Shown: positions 53,231 to 62,325, counted from the first letter of the stretch. The stretch: DNA of 64,000 nt from CATOSP01 sp965237775 (GCA_965237775.1 OZ250155.1:4402001-4466000), one strand, 5' to 3'. Numbers and translations are program-made. The notes: generated by a model from the sequence alone, not told the origin.

Positions 53231-53755
53231 TTAGTTGAACGCGGCGCACGCGTCTTCGGTCGTGATCAGGACCAGCTCGTGGTCGAACCGGCTTTTGTAT
53301 TCCTCGGAAATCTCGCCCAACTGGTCCGACACTACAGCGTCCGCAGGTGTAAGAATGATTAAGACTTTCGAGCGTTCCTTATGAATGACGGACCCACCTT
53401 CGCGCCATTGTCCCGCCCCATCAACGACGGTCAGGCCGTCGGGGAATCTCGGAGTTACCACCTCCCCAAGGAATTTGTCCCAGTCAGCATCGTCCACCGA
53501 CTCGGCCTCGTTTGACCCTCTGCCGAAGAACATCCGATGTTCGGTGAATTTCTCGTAGCCGTCCGGGCAGGTTTGGGTCTCGACCGCAGAACAAGCCGTG
53601 AACAAGACGAGGCAAAGGGCCAGTGAGATCCCTCCGATACCCACCAAGCGGCTGACGAAATCGGACCTAGCTCGCCGGGACCGAATTATCCGGCGGGGCG
53701 GTGGGCGCCCGGTCACGTGACGGAGAGAGACTCCGTCCGTGTTCTCTTCAGTCAA
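53231..53755 (-). CDS. DUF3574 domain protein, probable membrane-anchored lipoprotein
   Basis: A 174-residue protein. After an Arg-rich start, one hydrophobic segment (VGIGGISLALCLVLFTACS) ends in a lipobox-like Cys. The rest matches DUF3574: CPDGYEKFTEHRMFFGR, then WDKFLGEVVTPRFPDGLTVVDGAGQWRE and SKVLIILTP. The family is exported and of unknown function. The start is uncertain: TTG 53755 begins the open frame, but an internal start nearer the hydrophobic segment is equally likely. It is convergent with the CBS gene. Confidence 0.78.
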   Translation of the reverse strand: MTEENTDGVSLRHVTGRPPPRRIIRSRRARSDFVSRLVGIGGISLALCLVLFTACSAVETQTCPDGYEKFTEHRMFFGRGSNEAESVDDADWDKFLGEVVTPRFPDGLTVVDGAGQWREGGSVIHKERSKVLIILTPADAVVSDQLGEISEEYKSRFDHELVLITTEDACAAFN

Positions 53756-53842
53756 TCTCTAGGCTGTCCAAGCTGTACTGACCAAAGTGGCAAACCTTAC
53801 GGGGCTCGTCCAGATGCGCGGAACTCCGCCAGGATAATCCCC

Positions 53843-54721
53843 CTAATCCTGGCCGTACCAGTCCGGATGGACGGCTTGAATGCCCAGTTGGGGCCAAGCG
53901 GCGGGCGCGCCGCAGCGCTCCAACCGTTCCTCCAGTGGGAGCGCGTCGTCCCAGTGGTAGGCGATGATGCGCCTTCCGGTCCAGTGACTAGCGGCGTCAG
54001 AGGCGATCCACACCACCGGAGACTGCATCACTTCTGGCTGGATGAGGCTGTTTGGGCTGGAGCCTTCGGGCGGTATCACCATGTTGGTCGCGGTCGCGCC
54101 GCCCGGCGTCAGCACGTTGGCGGTGACCCCGGTCCCTTCCAGGTCCTGAGCCATGATTGCCACCAGGGCTTCATGCCCGGCCTTGGAGGGTCCGTAAGGC
54201 GCGCCGCCCTTTCGCCACATGGTGTCCATGCTGGTGGTCACGCCGATTATCCTGCCAAACCCTTGTTCGACCATGTGGGGAGCAACGGCGTGAGACATGA
54301 TGAACGGACCGCTCAGGTTCACGGCTATGACGCGCAGCCAGCCAGATGGGTCGATTCCCCAAAAATCGGTGCGCCTCCCCGTCTCCCCGGGCGCGCTAAA
54401 CCCGCCGGACCGCAGGTTAATCCCGGCGTTGTTGACCAGAATATGCAAGCCTCCCATTTCGTTGATGGTGCGGGCAACTGCCTGGTCCGCGGATTCGGGG
54501 TCGGTGACGTCGGCCACAATGGGCAACACGGCGGCGTCCCCACCCAGTTCCCGCAGGTCATTGGCCGATTGCTCCAGCCAGTCTTCGTTAATATCCAGCA
54601 TCGCTACGCGGGCTCCGGCGCGCACTAGGCCCGTGGTGATGGAACGGCCCATGCCGATGGGGCTGGCCGCTCCCGTCACGATGGCGACTCTTCCTTGCAA
54701 AACTCCAGATGAGTTTGTCAT
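53843..54721 (-). CDS. Short-chain dehydrogenase/reductase
   Basis: A 292-residue SDR. The cofactor motif is VTGAASPIGMGRS (TGxxxGxG), followed by VAMLDINEDW with Asp for NAD preference, ILVNNAGINL (NNAG), and the active site with IGVTTSMDTM as the Ser-bearing strand and YGPSKAGHEAL (YxxxK). The C-terminus is slightly extended with HPDWYGQD. GGGGGAG precedes ATG 54721. The neighbouring LLM gene is divergent. The substrate is unknown. Confidence 0.88.
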   Translation of the reverse strand: MTNSSGVLQGRVAIVTGAASPIGMGRSITTGLVRAGARVAMLDINEDWLEQSANDLRELGGDAAVLPIVADVTDPESADQAVARTINEMGGLHILVNNAGINLRSGGFSAPGETGRRTDFWGIDPSGWLRVIAVNLSGPFIMSHAVAPHMVEQGFGRIIGVTTSMDTMWRKGGAPYGPSKAGHEALVAIMAQDLEGTGVTANVLTPGGATATNMVIPPEGSSPNSLIQPEVMQSPVVWIASDAASHWTGRRIIAYHWDDALPLEERLERCGAPAAWPQLGIQAVHPDWYGQD

Positions 54722-54927
54722 GGGTCTCCCCCTTACCTACTTTCTTCCAGCCTCGAGGCTCGGCTTCAGGCTCCATCAATTGTAACCGATGTGATCAATT
54801 GGGAAATGGCGCCTAACTGGGTACACGAAAACGCCGGTTGAATCTCGCCACAGCCGAATATATACTCGCCCGGCGGTCCCATGAATCCTTAGGGCGGGTC
54901 AAATGCCCGCGAACGGTCGGTTTTAAC

Positions 54928-55977
54928 ATGCGCTTCGGTCACTTTTTCTATCCGATGAAGTTCGATGACTCCCATGACGAGCAGGCGATTCAGGAGTGTC
55001 TTGCCGAGGCTGAGCTTGTCGAACGACTGGGGTTCGACGCCATTTGGATAGCCGAACACTACTTCACCGGGGAATGCGTGTACGGCGACCCTCTGGTATT
55101 CGCCAGCGCATTGGCGGTCAAGACCAAGCGGGTCGAACTAGGGTTTGGAATCCTGGAACTTCCCTTGCACAATCCTGTCCGCGTTGCAATCCAGACCGCC
55201 CTTTTGGACAACCTGTGCCAGGGGCGGTTGATCGTGGGGACGGCAAAAGGGTCCAACTACAACGCTTATGAGTACATCGGCTTCGGTTCCAACCCCACGT
55301 TGGGTGTCGAGCAACTGGAAGAAGCCGAAGAATTGCTGGTCAAAGCCTGGACCACGGACAATCTGGAATTCAAGGGCAAGCATTACCAGGCTTCGTTTCC
55401 TTCGGTCCGGCCCCGGCCCTACCAGAAGCCGCATCCACGTCTGGCCCGCGCCTGCCTCAACGACGAGTCGATCAAAGAGATGGGCCGAATCGGACGGCCC
55501 ATTTTGTTGCGTGGCCGCTCCACCAACAGCACAGCCGCCAGCATTCGCCTGTACCGCGAATCAATGGCGGCGGCCGGGTTTGACGAGGCCGCCATCGAGA
55601 GCAATTTGGACCAGATCTGGGTATGGCGGGAGATGCACCTGGCGGAGACCGACGAGCTGGCCCTTAACGAGTTCCTTCCCGCCCAACACGAAGCTTTCAG
55701 CCGAATGCAGGACTACCGTACCCGCTGGAACCCCGCCGAATACCCAATGGACCGTCAGACCCCGCCGATGGGGCCGGAAGGGTACGCCGGAACCCCAGAT
55801 CCGGACGCGCCAGAAAACGTGATCGGAAGCCCGGAGAGAGTGGCGGAGCAACTGGCCCAAATGCGGGAAGCGGGCATCCGAAACCTGATGCTCACTAACA
55901 GAGGACTCATGTCGCCGGAAAAGACAGCGGCGTCCCTTAAACTCCTCAGCGAAAAGGTAATGCCCCTCTTCCGCTAA
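54928..55977 (+). CDS. LLM class flavin-dependent oxidoreductase
   Basis: A 349-residue luciferase-like enzyme starting MRFGHFFYPMKFDD. FDAIWIAEHYFTGECVYGDPL is the EHxF segment, VELGFGILELPLHNPVRVAIQTALLDNL the second signature and GRLIVGTAKGSNYNAYEY the flavin site. VIGSPERVAEQLAQM near the end is standard. ATG 54928 is preferred by homology; the frame is open to TTG 54838, without a good ribosome site in either place. It is divergent from the SDR and convergent with a broken relative. Confidence 0.85.
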   Translation: MRFGHFFYPMKFDDSHDEQAIQECLAEAELVERLGFDAIWIAEHYFTGECVYGDPLVFASALAVKTKRVELGFGILELPLHNPVRVAIQTALLDNLCQGRLIVGTAKGSNYNAYEYIGFGSNPTLGVEQLEEAEELLVKAWTTDNLEFKGKHYQASFPSVRPRPYQKPHPRLARACLNDESIKEMGRIGRPILLRGRSTNSTAASIRLYRESMAAAGFDEAAIESNLDQIWVWREMHLAETDELALNEFLPAQHEAFSRMQDYRTRWNPAEYPMDRQTPPMGPEGYAGTPDPDAPENVIGSPERVAEQLAQMREAGIRNLMLTNRGLMSPEKTAASLKLLSEKVMPLFR

Positions 55978-56016
55978 CGCACAGGCGACGCCGCAAACGT
56001 TGATCTGTCCCCAACC

Positions 56017-57136
56017 CTACTTGAAATGGGGAATTACCTTGTCCGTGATGACACGCATGGTATTCAGGACCACGTCCCTCGGGACCGACGACGTCCAGTT
56101 GACCTCGAACATGATCTCGTCGGTGCTGAAGTCGTCCCTAAGCATCTCTATCTTATCTATGACTTCTTCAGGCGTCCCGAACAGGTTCACTTCCGCGGTC
56201 GCATCGGGGCTGGCAGTACCCGCATCGGTGCTCCCGATGGCCACCCTGCCGGAGAAGTAGGACCGGGCCAGATTCATCAGGTTTTCGGTCCCCTGCGCGG
56301 CTTCCTCTTTGGTGTCGGCCACCAGCGTCGGTATGCGGACCACGGTGGTGGGATCTCCAGGGTGCCCAGCGTCCATCCAGGCTTTCCGGTAGGCCCTTAC
56401 GTCTTCCTTTAGGACCGTGGACCCTCTGGGGTTGTGGGGCGAGTTGCCCGCGCCGATGGCGATGCGGTAACCCTTTTCACCCATTGGCACGAAGCTCTCC
56501 TAGCTGTCCACGGGCAGTAGCATGGGAGGGTGTGGCTTTTGGTATGGCTTGGGGATAGCGAGGTATGGTTCGTAAAACGCGGGGTAGTTGTAATACTTAC
56601 CCTCGAACCCGGAGAAGTTATCTTCCGACCAGAGTTGCTTCATTACCTCAAGGTACTCGAAGAATTGCTCCCGCCGAGAGTCGGAGCCCCGTGTCCGGCC
56701 CCCCCGCTCCGTAAATGAACCGGTCCTGGTTGACCTGGTCAACTATCTTGACCTGTTCCGCAGTCTGAAGTTGGTCCTCAATCATTAAATTATCGAACCC
56801 GTATCTCTCGTGAGGCAGCGCCGATGCGGAAACCGTCTCGCCTGATTGCCTCATCACCGGGCGGTGGATTGAGGACCCGATCTTGATCCTCTTGGTCCGT
56901 TCGGCGATTACGGCGGACAGCAATAGGACTTGGGGGTCCATGCTTGCCTGTTTGGAGAAGTGGCCCCCGCCGAGCCAGATATAGTCCCAACCCATCTCCT
57001 CGACCGCGTCGATCTCCGCATAGTTCTGAACGTAAGCCTCCTCTTCCAGAAGCTTCCCACCACGGTATTCGGGGTCCCAGGGGACTCTGCCATCGGCGTA
57101 AAACGCGTTCCAGGTATTAACCAGTCCAAAGTCCAT
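56017..57136 (-). pseudogene. LLM class flavin-dependent oxidoreductase, broken
   Basis: From ATG 57136 (AAGGAGG upstream) the frame reads MDFGLVNTWNAFYADGRV, DYIWLGGGHFSKQASMDP and VDQVNQDRFIYGAGG. At a C7 run (plus strand 56699-56705) one extra base shifts the frame; the other frame then gives GRTRGSDSRREQFFEYLEVMKQLWSED. A TAG at 56502-56500 interrupts that frame, after which the same frame continues ESFVPMGEKGYRIAIGAGNS to the end at 56017. Two independent lesions argue for a real pseudogene. Corrected length is about 372 residues. Confidence 0.82.
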
Positions 57137-57416
57137 GCTCGCGCCTCCTTATTATACGGCGGTACTACTCTTCGTCACCTCCGATGGCAGCACTAGTGGA
57201 AAACAGCGTCAACGTAACCACAAATTTGCGGGAGTAACCGGGCTGGCGCCCTTAAGCGGTTCGAATCTGGACATCCAGGACCGAGACCAAAGGTGGTCTT
57301 CCAGTTAGGTCCACGCAATGGCAGGTTTCGACGCGCGCGGCGCGTTTGTGTTGACAGGGTTTGGACTACTTCCTAAAATTCCAGGCTATTCGACGGCCAA
57401 TGTTTAGGAATCTGCG
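57137..57416. other. 280-bp intergenic region between divergent genes
   Basis: It must contain promoters for the broken LLM gene (minus) and the formylglycine-generating enzyme (plus). The sequence GCGGTTCGAATCTGG near 57258 resembles a tRNA T-loop but has no matching acceptor or anticodon arms. No other structure was recognised. Confidence 0.35.
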
Positions 57417-58376
57417 ATGTCCAGTGACCCGGAACATCCTTGTTGTGCCGCCAGCAGAGGCCAGCCGCCGGTAGTCCAATCCAAGCGGAGTCAAACGCCC
57501 CGCCTCCCAGCCAAAGGGCGGGCGAGAGGCATGGTGGCCCTCTCCGGTGGGGAGTTCATCATGGGCACTGACGATGGAGTCGGGTACCCGGCTGACGGAG
57601 AAGGACCGGCCCGCCGGGTGGTCGTCCGCCCCTTTTGGTTGGACGTCTGCGCCGTCACCAACGCCCAGTTCCTGAGATTCATCAAGGCTTCTGACTACGT
57701 GACCGAGGCCGAGCGTTACGGCTGGTCCTTCGTGTTTCACAGCTTTGTTTCGCCGCAAATCGCTAGAAGTGTCATGAAGGCTCCCCTGGATACTCCCTGG
57801 TGGTCGGTGGTGGAACGGGCCGATTGGCGGCGCCCGGAAGGCCCCGACTCCAGTATCCGCAGACGGATGGAGCATCCAGTAGTCCACGTTTCATGGAACG
57901 ACGCCGCGGCCTATTGCGAGTGGGTAGGCAAACGGTTGCCTTCGGAGGCCGAATGGGAGTTCGCGGCCCGGGGAGGACTTCTTCAGAGGACCTACCCCTG
58001 GGGTAACGAACTAGCTCCCAAGGGTGAGCACCGTTGCAACATCTGGCAGGGTGCATTCCCGGACCATAATAGCCGGGAAGACGGGTACATAGGCACGTGT
58101 CCGGTCCGGACCTTCCCGCCCAACGATCACGGGCTGTATAACATGGTGGGGAACGTCTGGGAGTGGTGTTCGGACTGGTTCAACGCCTCCTACCCCGCCG
58201 CAGCGGTCCATGACGATCCCCAGGGACCGCGAGCTGGGAGCCGCCGGAGTATGCGCGGGGGTTCCTACCTATGCCACCAGTCCCATTGCAACCGATACCG
58301 CGTTGCGGCCCGTGGGTCCAACACGCCGGACAGTTCCACCGGCAACCTGGGATTCCGATGCGCACGGGACGACTGA
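57417..58376 (+). CDS. Formylglycine-generating enzyme (sulfatase-activating)
   Basis: A 319-residue FGE/SUMF1-type protein that converts a Cys in sulfatases to formylglycine, using copper and oxygen. MVALSGGEFIMGTDDG is the usual start of the domain, RPFWLDVCAVTNAQFLRFI and HVSWNDAAAYCEWVGKRLPSEAEWEFAARGG are the family core, and GNVWEWCSDW follows. The catalytic pair is Cys286 and Cys291 in GGSYLCHQSHCNRYR, followed by NTPDSSTGNLGFRC, matching the active enzymes closely. A sulfatase start lies 60 bases downstream but is truncated, so in this window the enzyme has lost its adjacent client. Confidence 0.92.
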   Translation: MSSDPEHPCCAASRGQPPVVQSKRSQTPRLPAKGRARGMVALSGGEFIMGTDDGVGYPADGEGPARRVVVRPFWLDVCAVTNAQFLRFIKASDYVTEAERYGWSFVFHSFVSPQIARSVMKAPLDTPWWSVVERADWRRPEGPDSSIRRRMEHPVVHVSWNDAAAYCEWVGKRLPSEAEWEFAARGGLLQRTYPWGNELAPKGEHRCNIWQGAFPDHNSREDGYIGTCPVRTFPPNDHGLYNMVGNVWEWCSDWFNASYPAAAVHDDPQGPRAGSRRSMRGGSYLCHQSHCNRYRVAARGSNTPDSSTGNLGFRCARDD

Positions 58377-58436
58377 CGCGGGCGGGAGACCCAGACCTCA
58401 TTCATAGTTTGCATTCGACCAAGAGGAAAGAGCTCG

Positions 58437-58644
58437 ATGGCGGATAGACCGAATTTGGTGTTTATCTTCAGTGACCAGCAACGCTATGACACGATGGCTT
58501 GCTACGGCAACCAGTGGATCAACACTCCCCACTCGAACGCATTGGCGTCCAGGAGCCTCGTATTTCGCAACGCCTACGTCACCCAACCGGTATGCACACC
58601 CTCCAGGGCCTCTATAATGACCGGTCTCTATCCGCATACCGCCG
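58437..58644 (+). pseudogene. Sulfatase, 5' fragment only
   Basis: The first 69 or so residues of a type I sulfatase: MADRPNLVFIFSDQQRYDTMACYG with the first metal ligands, then VTQPVCTPSRASIMTGLYPHTAG containing the CxPSR motif whose Cys becomes formylglycine. After YPHTAG homology stops and the DNA continues as a PIN-domain gene in another frame; the sulfatase frame ends at TAG (58674-58676). GAGGAAAG lies upstream. The remaining 400 or so residues of a sulfatase are absent. Confidence 0.85.
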
Positions 58645-58999
58645 GGCCGCTCATCGCAATAAGGACCGTGCTATAGCGCTGATAGGTCAACTTGAGGCTG
58701 GGGGACAGCGCTTGGTCACCGACGTCGAGGTCTACCAGGAACTACTCCACCGTTACACGAGGATAAACCGGTTTCAAGCGCTGGACGATGCACTGGAATC
58801 GCTAGATTCCATCGCTGACGAGGTGCTGAGTTCCAGCCGGTTGGAAGTGAGGGCAGCTAGGGCTCTAATCGAGTCAGTCCAAGGCATATCCGCGCGGGAT
58901 GCCATCCACGTGGCGGTGATGTACAGATCGGGAATTACTCAGGTCCTAAGTTTCGACCGGGGTTTCGACAACTGCCCCGGCATAACCCGGTTGGACTGA
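58636..58999 (+). pseudogene. PIN-domain (VapC-like) protein, N-terminally truncated
   Basis: A frame entering from the sulfatase fragment reads AAHRNKDRAIALIGQLEAGG, LVTDVEVYQELLHRYTRI and RDAIHVAVMYRSGITQVLSFDRGFD. These are the second (Glu) and later acidic positions (SARDAIHVA, SFDRGFD) of PIN ribonucleases. The first strand, with the Asp of DxN, would lie just before the junction and is missing, as is an antitoxin gene. So this is a toxin-type gene joined to the sulfatase by rearrangement. Confidence 0.78.
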
Positions 59000-59023
59000 C
59001 CATACGGTCGCGTAGAGCCCGGG

Positions 59024-59272
59024 TTACCCCTCTGACACCTTTATCAGCAGCTTGCCGAAATTCTCTCCCCGCATCAGTCCGATGAACGCCCTGGGAGCGT
59101 TTTCCAGGCCCTCCACCACATCTTCCCGGTATTTGATCTTTCCTTCCCGCATCCAGGCGGCGATACGTCGGCGGCCCTCGTCATGGCGGTCGCGGAACTG
59201 GCTGACGAGAAACCCCGCGGCTTTCGCTTGGCGTCCCACCAACAGCCCCATCTTCCTAGGGCCTGTGGACAT
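59024..59272 (-). pseudogene. 3' fragment of an MDR reductase gene, paralogous to 13450-14463
   Basis: The last 80 codons, from GPRKMGLLVGRQAKAAGF to GENFGKLLIKVSEG, match the C-terminus of the MDR gene at 14223-14463 almost residue for residue, and long stretches are identical at DNA level (for example the GGAAAGATCAAATACCGGGA region). Similarity ends abruptly near 59268, where unrelated sequence begins. It is a truncated duplicate without a start codon. Confidence 0.88.
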
Positions 59273-59503
59273 TTAACTTACCCGTCGTTTGTCCTTGTGG
59301 TCTTGGCAGCGTGATTCGCTCCGAACATGGCCCGCCCGGGCTCCTCAGCGTCCAGCCTGGCCAGCTTCGCGGGGGCGAACAACGACGCCTCCAGGCGGTC
59401 CATCCGGTCCTTCCTGGACTAGAGCCAAACAGACATCCAAACCAAAGGAGCATCACCCTCCACCAAAGAAGCCCCGGCTCTAAAGCCGGGGCCTCTCCTT
59501 TGA
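59273..59503. other. 231-bp gap, mainly unrecognised, with a terminator hairpin
   Basis: Between the MDR fragment and the next gene I see no coding frame I can assign. The only clear structure is the hairpin at 59471-59492, listed separately. Confidence 0.4.
59471..59492. terminator. Perfect 9-bp G/C hairpin, probable terminator
   Basis: GCCCCGGCT (59471-59479) and AGCCGGGGC (59484-59492) with loop CTAA. On the minus strand it lies just after the stop of the 59504-60256 gene and is followed by TTCTTTGG. The perfect stem and position fit an intrinsic terminator for the secreted-protein operon. Confidence 0.7.
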
Positions 59504-60256
59504 TCACGTTCTTCGTGTCAACCGGACCGCCAAATTGCGGACATCGCGGTTCCTGAGCCGCACCGCTTCAACAACCAAAGCAATCGCCCAAGCCGCAGCA
59601 CTAAACGTCCACTCAGGTAACACCACAGGGATGCACAGCCCCCCAAACCCAGGCGATACAGGAATGGAAAAGGTAGCCTCAGGAGGCATCACCACACCAC
59701 TTCCACCTGGCGCTTCAACAGCAGCACCATACCTGAAGGTCCCCTTCCACCTGGAAAGCTCCGCAGCAACGTCCGTTATGCTTCCACTACCAAGCAATTC
59801 CTGACTACAAGTAACCAGAGCCGAGGGAAGCAAATCTCGCCGCACGTTGAACCAGTTTAGCTCCTTGACCAAAGCCTCAGCACAAGGCTTCAAGTTGCCA
59901 ACCGTTACCTGAACAGCAGTCAATTCCAAGGTCCCAAACCTGGAGAGAGCGTCGCCAAAGCATTGGAACAGAGGGACCAAGACCCGCACAGCATCAAACT
60001 CCGTATCCACCTGCACGCAGCCAACCCCTCCGCTCGGAACTTCAATCAGCTCCCCTTCGGAATCCTCCGACAACTCAGCTTCATTCATGCCCCAAAGCGG
60101 AGAACGCACCGACACAGAAGCTAACGTCCCAGACAGCCCCATCATCTCAGAACGACTATTGAAGACACTATACAGGTCCTCTTCCCTGGCGTCGATGTCG
60201 CCGTCAGGGACCATTTCCCCAAACGCTTCCACAAATATCGTAGACAACGTATACAA
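59504..60256 (-). CDS. Hypothetical protein, second gene of secreted-protein pair
   Basis: A 250-residue protein I cannot assign. It begins with TTG at 60256 (LYTLSTIFVEAFGEMVPDGD...), supported by GGAGAG eight bases upstream. The first 180 residues are acidic and soluble-looking (EDSEGELIEVPSGG, GTLELTAVQVTVG). The C-terminal part has a Gly/Pro-rich stretch (FSIPVSPGFGGLCIPVVLPEW) and one likely membrane helix (FSAAAWAIALVVEAVRLRNRDV) ending in basic residues, so it may be anchored with a short cytoplasmic tail. It starts 19 bases after the upstream gene stop. The Pro/Gly segment plus helix resembles sorting or anchoring tails in general, but no specific system is claimed. Confidence 0.6.
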   Translation of the reverse strand: MYTLSTIFVEAFGEMVPDGDIDAREEDLYSVFNSRSEMMGLSGTLASVSVRSPLWGMNEAELSEDSEGELIEVPSGGVGCVQVDTEFDAVRVLVPLFQCFGDALSRFGTLELTAVQVTVGNLKPCAEALVKELNWFNVRRDLLPSALVTCSQELLGSGSITDVAAELSRWKGTFRYGAAVEAPGGSGVVMPPEATFSIPVSPGFGGLCIPVVLPEWTFSAAAWAIALVVEAVRLRNRDVRNLAVRLTRRT

Positions 60257-60275
60257 CGCTCTCTCCTATCAACCG

Positions 60276-60860
60276 CTAGGGATCAGGATAGCATGTCAGA
60301 TTTACCTCACGAGAGTAAGCCACATTCCCGGGATCCCATATACCCGGCAGGTCAACATCAGCCACGCCCCTGAACCCAACCAGCGCGTCAGATGAACAGT
60401 TGCCCCTGCCTCCACCAGGTCTAATGCGATCCTCATCCCTGGCCACCTGAGACCACCAACAGCCGTCACTCCAGGAATCGCAAACCACGGCCTGAACCAC
60501 CGTTGTCACATCAGCACGGCTCGGACAACCTGTGACCGACACACGCTCCCACCAGCCATGCACCGACACCTGGCCAGCGGACTTATGAGGATTGTCAACC
60601 CTCGTGTCATAAGTGCAATCTCCCGCCGTAGCCCTGCTCCTACCGTATTCTGCAACCAAGAACTGGCCGAAACTCCCCACCTGACCATCCCAATCATCAG
60701 ACGGCTCGCCCATCTTGCTGGAGTCGTAAGGCCCCCAGTCATACCTCGGCTGCTCGGGATCAATTCCCGGGGGCGGCCCGTCCGCAGACGCCGTCCCCAT
60801 CAACAGGAACGTCGCCAGCACAGTAATGGAAACCAAAGCCTGAAGTCTGAACCTTGACAC
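60276..60860 (-). CDS. Hypothetical secreted cysteine-containing protein
   Basis: A 194-residue protein with a signal peptide (FRLQALVSITVLATFLLMGTASA) cleaved probably after ASA. The mature part is acidic and rich in Trp, Asp and Gly, with Cys residues in GDCTYDTRVDN, VTGCPSRADV, VVCDSWSDGCWW, GNCSSDAL and NLTCYPDP, suggesting disulfides outside the cell. GTG 60860 is chosen because GGAGGTATAC lies just upstream; the longer open frame to 61055 lacks this. It heads a two-gene operon with the 59504-60256 gene. I recognise no family. Confidence 0.62.
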   Translation of the reverse strand: MSRFRLQALVSITVLATFLLMGTASADGPPPGIDPEQPRYDWGPYDSSKMGEPSDDWDGQVGSFGQFLVAEYGRSRATAGDCTYDTRVDNPHKSAGQVSVHGWWERVSVTGCPSRADVTTVVQAVVCDSWSDGCWWSQVARDEDRIRPGGGRGNCSSDALVGFRGVADVDLPGIWDPGNVAYSREVNLTCYPDP

Positions 60861-61079
60861 CGTATACCTCCACCATTTCAAGTAAAGATTCACCGCCGGG
60901 TCCACCCTGCAAAGGAAAACCAACAGCAGCGCGTAACCGCGCCACCAGCTAGGGGCGCCAAATGAACATAGCTCAATCCCTCCCTTACCAGGATTCTCTC
61001 GACCGATTTGCTCTAGCTGCCAACCAGCGGCCCTTGCGCTTCCGCGAACAGACATTTGAACAGGTCTTTGCTGCCGGGT

Positions 61080-61380
61080 ATCGCTGTACGAGACTTTCCC
61101 GGCTGAGGAAGCCCGGAGGATTGCCAGGCGGCTGGAGTTCCACTACACCCCCAAGCACGGGAGTTGGCTGAACATGGCGGAGATCGAGTTCAGCGTGCTG
61201 TCCCGCTCCTGCCTGAAGCAGCGGCTCTCCGGCGAGGAGGCCCTAAGGAGGGAAGTGGACGCCCTGGTCACGGAGCGCAACAACGCCAGAGCCACCATCA
61301 ACTGGCGCTTCAACACCCGGGACGCACGAACCAAACTTCACCGCCTTTACCCTTCCGATTTTACGATTGACTGAGTACTA
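61080..61380 (+). mobile_element. 3' remnant of IS630 copy 1
   Basis: From TCGCTGTACGAGACTTTCCC onward the sequence matches 17279-17600 nearly base for base, ending with GATTGACTGAGTACTA at the right inverted repeat. It encodes the last 95 or so transposase residues (MAEIEFSVLSRSCLKQ... to the end). Unlike the 16354 copy it lacks the 23-bp insertion, so it preserves the ancestral reading. The 5' three quarters and the left end are gone. Confidence 0.88.
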
Positions 61381-62325
61381 GGCATCCGCGGTTTTCTCGC
61401 CGCGGCCGGTTACCCTCAACTCGGTGGCGACGGGCTCCACATTGCCCACATGCTTTGGGGCGGGAGTTTCATGTTGGTTGCGATGATTTTGCTCTTCGCC
61501 TACATGGGTCAGTCATTGGACCGTTTAGCGGCAGTTCTAGGAGGTGTGGGTTTCGGCGCTTTCATCGACGAACTGGGGAAATTCATCACGTCAGACAACA
61601 ACTACTTCTACCAGCCGACGATTGGCCTCATCTACATTATCTTCATCAGCATATTCCTAGTCCTCAGGGCGGTGCGCCGCACCAGAACTCTTGGGCCCAC
61701 CGAAGCCCTGGCCAACGCCTTAAACCTAATCCAGGCCTCCATTGCCGCGCCGATGGATCCTGAGAAAAAGTCCCAAATTTTGGCAATGCTCGATCAGACA
61801 GACCCGGCCGACCCCCTAACCCCACACCTGCGGGCCTATGTTGATGGAGTTGAATCGAGCCCTGACGACCCGGCGCATTTCTACTTTCGCATCAAAGAGC
61901 GCATGATTTCTATCTATCAGCGTGTTGTGCGGCAAAGGGCCTTCTCCGCTCTGTTCCCTGCGCTTATCCTACTCTGGGGCATCTCTCAAGCTGCGGCATT
62001 AGGCTACCTTGTGTACGGGCTCGCGGGAGAGCGGGCCATCGTTGACATCAGTTGGACGCACTACGCTCAGGCTGTATCATTGGCAGCCACGATCCTATGC
62101 ATCGCAATTGGGATATGGGCTTGGCCGTCCAGACGCGACCGGTCCTACCGGTGGTACATGCGCGGCGCCCTGGTCTCGATTTTCATCACGCAAGTGTTCA
62201 TCTTTTTCCATTCACAGTTAGCCGCAATATCTGGACTGACAGCTAACGTGATCACCTATGCCGTGCTGGACTTCGCAGCCAAACTCGACGCCGAGGCACG
62301 GAGTTCAATCGCGTCGCGAGGGTAA
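61381..62325 (+). pseudogene. Multi-pass membrane protein, N-terminus cut off by IS630 remnant
   Basis: The frame is open immediately from the IS right end: GIRGFLAAAGYPQLGGDGLH then IAHMLWGGSFMLVAMILLF. About six hydrophobic segments follow, with FGAFIDELGKFITSDNNYFYQPT, a conserved polar stretch I have seen in uncharacterised actinobacterial and Chloroflexota membrane proteins, and a soluble loop of about 90 residues in the middle. The natural start would lie upstream of the GYPQLGGDGLHIAHMLWGG region, so the gene is 5'-truncated; ATG 61450 could still allow a shortened protein. Function unknown. Confidence 0.65.

Noticed and set aside
53231..53755. DUF3574 gene as part of the DUF1538 operon
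   Set aside because: It is on the opposite strand and convergent with the CBS gene, so it cannot be co-transcribed.
57230..57300. tRNA-like T-loop sequence GGTTCGAATC
   Set aside because: No acceptor stem, D-arm or anticodon arm can be folded around it.
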